From Abelmoschus esculentus (taxonomy: Eukaryota > Streptophyta > Magnoliopsida > Malvales > Malvaceae): a stretch of DNA of 64,000 nucleotides. The notes below the pieces were generated by a model. That model ran no database searches and was not told the DNA's origin. It saw nothing but the letters and a program-made list of their open reading frames with translations. Position numbers and translations under genes: made by a program. Below, piece by piece: positions 57,692 through 64,000 of this stretch; within the stretch, counting starts at the first letter, position 1; every line of letters begins with the position of its first letter. The DNA is taken from the NCBI GenBank assembly GCA_035048815.1, contig JAUCBN010000023.1, positions 317,501 to 381,500 of the forward strand, written 5' to 3'.

Positions 57692-59789
57692 TCAGGTATC
57701 AGATTGTAATTTCTGCTTCTCAAGTTTCTCCATCAAGGCCTTCTTTTCATCTTCCGATAGAGAATTGAACACGAACACGGATTTGTCGCCGATATCATCC
57801 TTGAAAACGAAACACAAGAGCATTAGAGCAATGAAATTGTTTAGTTTCATGGCCAAGAGATGTTCAAACATTATTTTTATTATTAAGGTACCTTAATAGG
57901 CTGAGTAAACTTCCTTCCAGCAAATATAACAAAGAGAGCCATCCATGAACCGAGTAGAGCAAGTTTCACTCCGTCGTCCATCAAACCAGTCTGCATTTCA
58001 GATAAACGGCTTAAAAACTCATCGAAATCTAGAATGCTTAACCAAGTTCCAACAGTTTTGATGATCATTATGCAAATCGGAGACCCGGAGAAAGAAGTGA
58101 AAGTAATAGGGTCCTTTAAAGGGTGCTTATAGGCATCAGCTAATGATCATTTTAAGAAAGTTTTTCACATTTAATACATTGTTTTAACGAATTCGAGAAA
58201 AAAAATTAAGCACTAAGTACAAGTTTAGTCGTTTAATTCTATAAATGATTTCCGAAAGTAACAAGTATCGAGTTGTGGGATCGAGAAATACCAGGTGGCC
58301 AAGAAGAAGTGTAGGTATAATGAATGTAAGAATACCAGCTTCCAACTTTCCATAGCAGAGACCTGTTTGTAGATTAAAGCAAACCATAAGACAATGCCTG
58401 GATAAAATCTTTCGACTTCAAAAGGTCAATAATGGTTGACTTTTGATCCCTCTACTATGCTAAAATATGGTATTTAGTCCCTGCACTTCAACTTGACATG
58501 ATTTGACCAATTCAAAGGCACATATGTTGTTAGAACACATAAATCCTAGTCCTATAAAGTTCAATGGTTAATTCGATAGGAGTCGGATTATGATATTACC
58601 TTCTTTGAAAACAAGGCCTGTCAAAGCAGCAAAGAGAGGGCCAACAAACCAGATGGCAGTTGGGTTCTCGATAACATACTGAGCCAAGTTCACTCCGGCC
58701 GGTTGAGCAAGGGCTAAGTAGGTTGCCAACGAGCCAACAACACCGAGTGTCCAAAATGCTTGAAGGGTGCGTTTAAGCTCGGTTATATAGATGTGAATCA
58801 AGTACAAGGATAGCCCCAATCCACCAGCACCGATCAAGTAAAACAAATTAAGATTTTGCTCGATAATGTCTTTCAATGCAAAGTTGTCAGGTAAAAATGC
58901 AGCTGATGAAGCAATTACAAAGGATGAAGCAGCAGTCACTAATCCGGATCTGTACAAGAGAACCTGCCAATGAAAACATATTTCAGCTGAAAGGGTTCAT
59001 CAATAATGTTTTCCTTGGGAAAATTCCCAGAAAAGTTTTACAAATAACTCAAAGGAAATGCAGAAAGAGCAAAAGGGTATCTAAATTGGTTTCCTTCTAG
59101 CAAATTACCAGAGTTTTTTCACAAATTAGGTAATGAAATACAGCAAGAGCAAAAGGGTATCTAAATTTGTTTTCTCTCATGCAAATTCCCAGAAAATTCA
59201 ACAAATTACTAGAGGAAATACAGCAAGAGCAAAAGGGAATCAAATTTGTTTTCTTCATGCAAATTCCCAGAAAAATTTCACAAGTTTTTCAAGGTAATAC
59301 AACCAGAGCAAAAAGGGTTCATCAAGATTTGTTTTCCTCTTCCGAATTCCCGAAGAATTTTCACAATTACTCAAGGAAATACAGAAAAAAGCAAAAGGGT
59401 ATCAAATTCTGTTTTCCCTCATGCAAATTCCCAGAAAATTTCAACAAATTACCAGATGAAATACAGCTAGAGCAAAAGGGAATCAAACTTGTTTTCCCTC
59501 ACGCAAAATCCCAGAAGAAAAAAAATCACAAATTTACCTCTCTAACATCTTCAGGCTCAATAGTCCAGGGACCAAAGGCGCCTTGATAAACCGCCCGATC
59601 AATAGAACCCTGAGAGCTTTCACTCACCGCATTGCACTTCACCTTCCCATTTCTAACTCCGGCTTCAAACGACGACGATGAGAAGCGAAATGGCTTCGCC
59701 GGGTTCGTCGACGGCTTAAGTATGGGTTTGTTGAGTACAGTCGGACAAAGGGTGGTGATTAAAGTGGCCGATAATACTCGCGACGCCAT
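57692..59789 (-). CDS. Chloroplast multi-pass membrane protein, DUF2301 family
   Basis: Five exons: 59538-59789, 58600-58963, 58292-58362, 57892-57990 and 57692-57799; in frame for 297 aa from ATG 59789. The start MASRVLSATLITTLCPTVLN and the next 35 residues are rich in Ser/Thr and basic residues, a clear plastid transit peptide. VYQGAFGPWTIEPEDVRE precedes several membrane segments: LVTAASSFVIASSAAFL, LNLFYLIGAGGLGLSLYLIH, TLGVVGSLATYLALAQ, AIWFVGPLFAALTGLVF, ILTFIIPTLLLGHL and LALLGSWMALFVIFAG. A soluble charged tail (SVFVFNSLSEDEKKALMEKLEKQKLQSDT) ends the protein. The family is shared by cyanobacteria and plastids (Arabidopsis At3g61870 from memory); its biochemical role is not established. 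The first intron is full of an 80-bp tandem repeat. Confidence 0.82.
59007..59525. repeat. Minisatellite of about 80-bp units inside an intron
   Basis: Units begin TTGTTTTC(C) at about 59007, 59086, 59167, 59246, 59329, 59409 and 59489, with spacings of 79-83 bases, so there are six full units and a partial seventh. Each holds CAAATTCCCAGAAAA, then CACAAATTA, GGAAATACAG and AGCAAAAGGG. The array lies wholly in intron 1 of the DUF2301 gene and stops about 12 bases before the exon-1 donor. On the plus strand an open frame crosses several units (59167-59586) only because the unit has few stops. Confidence 0.8.
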
Positions 59790-59799
59790 AACTGAGAGA

Positions 59800-60490
59800 A
59801 TTTGCTCGATTTTTGCTTTGGGGTATTGGTATTTTAGTGGATTATATACATCGTGGATAAAATCAAGACAACCTTTGAATTTGATACTTTTGTCTTGTTT
59901 CAATAGCCAGACCGAACTGGCGTCAGTTAATTGGATTACATCAGATTTTCTGTAGTTCGATAACGTGATCGAGTTAAGCTCCTGGCCCGAATGAACGGTA
60001 GCTAGCTAGTTGTTGAACTTTCACAGCGTTTATAGTTTAGTCCTTAATTATGTTTAAATTTTAGAAATAACATTATTAGAACAGAACCATAAATCTCGAA
60101 CATTAATCATAAAATATACATGTAATTCACCCAAAAAAAAATATTTACATAGACAATGATAAAATTTTCAACTGCAACTAGATTTCATTCCATATCAGAA
60201 TCAGAACATTGATCAACCAGAAAAGTACACACAAATAAGAACTCAAAAGAATACGGAACATAAATAATTTCAGTGATTTTCAAGGCCCTGTTTCTCAGTA
60301 ATTGCAGACGGTGCCTTAAAGCTTAAAAATGCAATAGAAAATGTCAATAAATAAAACTTTCTTTTATGTCACTCTTTTTATCACCCAAAAATTTGTAGCT
60401 CTCCTCTCTTTTTTTTCCAAATCTGTTTTAGATTTCAGGTAAGTCACCTGTAGAAAGATCTTGGGTGTTTCGACCGAACGAAGCTGGCGT
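59800..60490. other. DUF2301 promoter side and 3' flank of the Mei2-like gene
   Basis: 59790-60000 is the leader/promoter of the DUF2301 gene. 60050-60490 is mostly AT-rich and includes the probable 3' UTR of the Mei2-like gene. No separate gene is recognised. Confidence 0.4.
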
Positions 60491-60493
60491 TTG

Positions 60494-63400
60494 CTAGCCT
60501 GATCCCTTTGAAGAACAAGTTTCTTCGTCTTCTGAACTCGAAAACGTTTCTTGATTATTCTCCTCTTGGTTAGTTAAACCGGCTTTTCGAGGTCTCGTTC
60601 GAATGTTAACTCCCACCGGAAATGGAACCTGCAATGCAGGTACATTGTGATGCAAAATGAAAAATGAAGAGTTGAAACAAGAAGGTAGCTTCTATGTGAC
60701 GGCAGACAATTTCGGTACCTGAGCACCCGCATTAGGACCGTCTGTGTTAAAGAGTATAGGTCGGCATCTCTTATCTTCATTCATCAAGCTCGAGTTCTGA
60801 AAATGTGCAATAAGAGCTGCCTTTCCTTGTATCCGAGCATAAGCAAGCGATGCCACTTTCTCGCTGTTGAACTTCTCCCATTTCTTCCCATTGAATGCCT
60901 GCAACAATTGAGTTTATGTTAGCTTTTAGCAGTACATGTTTTGTAATATACCTCCTCAACTCGTAAATTTCGGGAAACGAACCTGATAAAATGTAATGAC
61001 TTGGCTAGGCTCAAGCATGTTGATGAATGCATATCCCACATTGCATTTGTTCTGCAACAATATGAGAGTAAAATTAATATACATGCTTTGAACTCTACAT
61101 CTAGTATTCTCTGAAGCTTGGATAAAAAGAAAACTCTGGACTATCGGAAACTTGCCTTGAAATCAATTGGCAAATAAACGAAATCATATGTTCCTCCACC
61201 GCGTTCGTCGATTGCAGTTAAAAGCATCTTTGAGGTGTACCTGCAGTTATAATTGACAGTCAGGACTGACCAAGTTCGTTTTTTATCGATCAAAGTTGGG
61301 AAGGACATACTTGTTAGGAATGTTCTTCAACATGAGTGTCGTTCGCTTATCTTCCCCTTGTATTATACGTTCGATGTCAAGTTCATATTGCTTCTTGTCA
61401 GCCTGACTAATATTTCCCTCATTCCTCCGGCTTCTAGCATGTTCATGAGGAGAATCAACAGATCTCGTAAACGGAATGATCTGCCCTCTCCCATTATACA
61501 TCCAGGATCTCGAGTGAAACAACTGCAGTCCTACATTTTTTTCAGACAATGACAGTTCGTTACAGTTTTCATGGACACAAGGAGAGATGTAATGGGAAAT
61601 GAACACTATAGAACACGGAAAGTTGTTGGAACCTCTCATACTGCCAAGAGAACCTGGATGAAAACCGGCATTAGGAGATTCGCCTCCATAAGCAAGTCGC
61701 TGGTCCCAGAGAGACGGATTAACAGTTGGAGCTGATCCAACATGGTAGTTAATTATGGGCACACCGGGGTTCAGCGTATGAGTCGTGGGAAGTCCATGCA
61801 GCTGTGTGGTGGGATGAGCAGCGTAAATTCCATTAACTAATGGAGGAGAGTTAGACCACATTGTACTCGGAGGCTCAGGGTGATAAGTGTTACTCCATGA
61901 ATAATGATGTCCGGGAAGAAGATGGCTCACATTTCCAGCAGATCGAAAACCTGAGAAACTCGGCACGAACCAACCAACTTCAATAAACAGAAAACTGTCT
62001 ATATGCAAGAAGTTGAAAGAAAAACCACTAAACTGCACTTTTTAATTAGCCATCCTTACCAGCATTACTGAATAAGTGCCCGGTTGAGCTAATTCTGGAA
62101 AGTGGCTTATTATCAATAATTTCCGGTGGCTTAGAATGGATGTTTACAGTTCTACTTAAACCATTTTGATAATCGGGTGCCGGACGAGGATAAAAAGGCG
62201 ATGCACCTTGGACATCAAGTTCCATTTGCAAGTGACCTGACTTAGTAATGACGGATTGATGCCCTATTGACTCCATTCTAACCATGGAGGTTAAACCATT
62301 AGAAACACCGGAAGAGACACCAATTGTTGGTTCCGAAACGGGGGCTTTTACATCAGAGTTCAACCCTGAATTAGTTCCAACATCCATGTTACTCGACGTG
62401 TTTCTCCCACCTGCAGTCATTGAAATTCATCGGATCAGAACAGAGATACTGTTGAGTCGAGATTACAATAGTTTGGAACAACAATCATACCAGCTAAAGT
62501 TGCATCATTAGAGGGACTATGTGGATGCTCAACAGTGAGACGATCATCTCCTAAATCCATCCCTCCAACATTGCTAAAAACATCCAACTCTTCTGCATCC
62601 TCTACACCATTTGGTTGGACAACAAAATCAAGTCCTTCAGTTACACCCGAAAACAACTCATCATCGTCGGGAAGAAGGTTTCCGATGGTTTGGGCCTCAA
62701 GTTCTTCAAGAGATTCGAATGGCTCCTCTTGCTCATATTGCGAAGAGGCAACAGTGTCGACCGAATTTCCATATAGAGCATTGTCCGAAGATAATTCCGC
62801 TGCAAGAAGGATGAACACAAGGCTCAATTAGACCATTCAACATGTAAAATACAATGAGAAGGAGAAATGCATACACTTCCTAGTGAAGAACTCCGAAAAA
62901 GAACTCGAGAAAAGACTGTTCTCAAACTGGGAAATCACAGGATTGACTTTGTTTCCTTTCGCAGAATCAAATCCATTCTCTGTGATATAACTTGACTTCG
63001 TTCCTGGACCTCGGTTAATAGGTTTCGATAACTTTAGCGATTGATTCAGAACTCTCTCCGCTCCAACTACACGGCTATCACCGGATAGATTAACTTTCTG
63101 GTGTTGCTTGGTGAAAGGCTCAGTATTGTCCAGGTACCTTGTTATCTGACTTTCCACCGGAATAACTTTCTCCATGGTCGATGGAGTAACCGGTTTCGTA
63201 CATGCTGCCGGTGGAAACAAAAATAAGTAAAAATTTCCGGGTCTAACCGTACTTCATATGCATAATAAAGATACATTGACTGATTACAGTTTCATGGAAA
63301 ATGAAATTTCAGAAAATAAACCACTTTCCCTTGAAAAAGAAAAGATCAAAACATAGTTCAATTCTCAAATATATATATATATATATATAATACTAGCTTA

Positions 63401-63642
63401 ACATTCACTTTGATACTAACCTCGCTGATCAAGCACGGTGTCCAATTTCCAAAATCCAACCTGCCGCTGCCATAATACAGGAAATTCAAAATTAGAATAT
63501 GGGGAGGGGTCAACATTACTTGGAAGGAAAAGAAAAAGTGATTGGATACCGAGAAAATTTATACCTCTGTGGGAAAACGTAAATCATCACAGAAAATAGA
63601 TGGAGAAGATAAACTCTGAAGGTCCATTGTTTCAGATGGCAT
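60494..63642 (-). CDS. Mei2-like (AML-type) RNA-binding protein lacking RRM1 and RRM2
   Basis: Eleven coding exons: 63565-63642, 63421-63460, 62875-63204, 62491-62799, 62060-62410, 61633-61950, 61311-61530, 61156-61240, 60983-61051, 60719-60898 and 60494-60628; in frame for 704 aa. The N-terminal part follows AML proteins (MPSETMDLQ, LYGNSVDTVASS, EELEAQTIGNLLPDDDELFSG, VGGMDLGDD). The C-terminal MEI2-type RRM (about 538-645) is whole: TTLMLKNIPNKY, TYDFVYLPIDFKNKCNVGYAF, KKWEKFNSEKVASLAYARIQG, DKRCRPILFNTDGPNAG. Between them, exon 4 jumps straight to the post-RRM2 linker across an 80-base intron, so the two N-terminal RRMs are absent from the genome. AML proteins act in meiosis and vegetative growth through RNA binding. 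The 5' UTR has a donor (GG|GTAGGT at about 63978) and runs out of the window. Confidence 0.85.
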
Positions 63643-64000
63643 GATGATTAAAACAAAGATTTTTTTTTTCCCTTCAAATAAACTCGAAAATTCACAAAAT
63701 CATTCCCATCACGCGAAAGGTTTCCCTCCAAAAGAAGATAAAAGAACTCTGCACGGCAAACAATACCTTCATTCAACAAGAAAAGGGATTGAAAGTGTTT
63801 ACAAGAGAAAAAGGCAGAGAGATAAAATGACATGGCCTGCAATTATTATGAAACATTCATCTACAAGAGAAAATCGAGAGTTAAGATCATGGCAATTATG
63901 AAAAAATAAAGGAAAATTAAAAATATGCATTTAATGTTAAGATTACAACGGAAGGAGAAAACATGATCTATTCACCTACCCAGAATGGCAACAGCTGGGA
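63643..64000 (-). other. 5'-UTR region of the Mei2-like gene, cut by the window edge
   Basis: On the minus strand a GTAGGT donor lies near 63978 and AG acceptors (CTCTTGTAG about 63862, ATTGCAG about 63838) come before the ATG at 63642. Leader introns of this kind are usual in AML genes. A short ATGAATGTTTCATAA upstream ORF sits between the two acceptors. Promoter and first exon start are beyond 64000. Confidence 0.45.

Noticed and set aside
59167..59586. 139-codon open frame over the minisatellite, giving a repeating peptide of about 26 residues
   Set aside because: It exists because the 80-bp unit has few stops. It runs antisense through an intron and into exon 1 of the DUF2301 gene, and unit spacing (79-83) shifts the frame between units.
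1..64000. CRISPR arrays, operons, rRNA, phage or viral genes
   Set aside because: Introns, plant-only families and spacing show nuclear plant DNA. No regular spacer array was found (the 80-bp repeat has no unique spacers), and no viral gene was recognised.

Overview
This is a window of plant nuclear DNA from a eudicot. It has AT-rich intergenic DNA, GT-AG introns with short exons, and about a dozen spaced genes of plant-only families (AP2/ERF, GLK, TAXIMIN, DYW-PPR, U-box/ARM, TPX2, arginine-rich tandem CCCH). Protein wording and repeat style fit Malvaceae such as cotton, but the sequence alone does not prove this. There are no prokaryotic features, CRISPR arrays, rRNA or convincing tRNA genes.

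Layout. 1-4500: AT-rich, with a truncated transposon end at the left edge. 4500-6640: an intronless DREB A-6 type ERF gene (+). 6640-10600: repeat-rich, with a long diverged inverted repeat and a solo-LTR-like block. 10635-12150: an RMA-type RING ubiquitin ligase (-) with a 5'-UTR intron. 12200-14900: a terminal-inverted-repeat element and a decayed LRR-extensin fragment. 15259-19715: TPX2 (-), carrying an internal tandem duplication of two exons. 20478-22151: a small lipid-transfer-like secreted protein and a SOMNUS/TZF-type zinc finger gene (both +). 24090-45336: a block of NFD6-like, RPN1, GLK (all -) and TAXIMIN (+). 46981-54521: a LINE remnant, a U-box/ARM E3 (-) and a DYW PPR gene (-). 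55106-57084: a broken NO EXINE FORMATION 1 copy (+). 57692-59789: a plastid DUF2301 membrane protein (-), with a minisatellite in its first intron. 60494-63642: a Mei2-like gene (-) that lacks the two N-terminal RRMs. Its 5' UTR runs off the right edge.

Gene order carries information. TPX2 next to a SOMNUS-like gene mirrors Arabidopsis At1g03780/At1g03790. TAXIMIN-GLK-RPN1-NFD6 mirrors the run At2g20562-20570-20580-20585 (locus numbers from memory). These look like old conserved microsyntenic blocks, not functional operons. Some roles do meet: TPX2 (spindle) and RPN1 (proteasome) are basic cell machinery, while GLK, the DUF2301 protein and the PPR protein act on or in plastids or mitochondria.

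The most interesting items are the Mei2-like gene with only the C-terminal RRM, the TPX2 intragenic duplication whose copied splice acceptors have decayed, the NEF1 copy with a one-base frameshift and large internal deletion, the intronic minisatellite of about 80 bp units, and a tandem array of foldback units near 34.3-34.8 kb with a related solitary element at 51.7 kb. Exon limits were set by hand from GT/AG signals and reading-frame continuity. Frames close across every multi-exon gene, but there is no transcript evidence.
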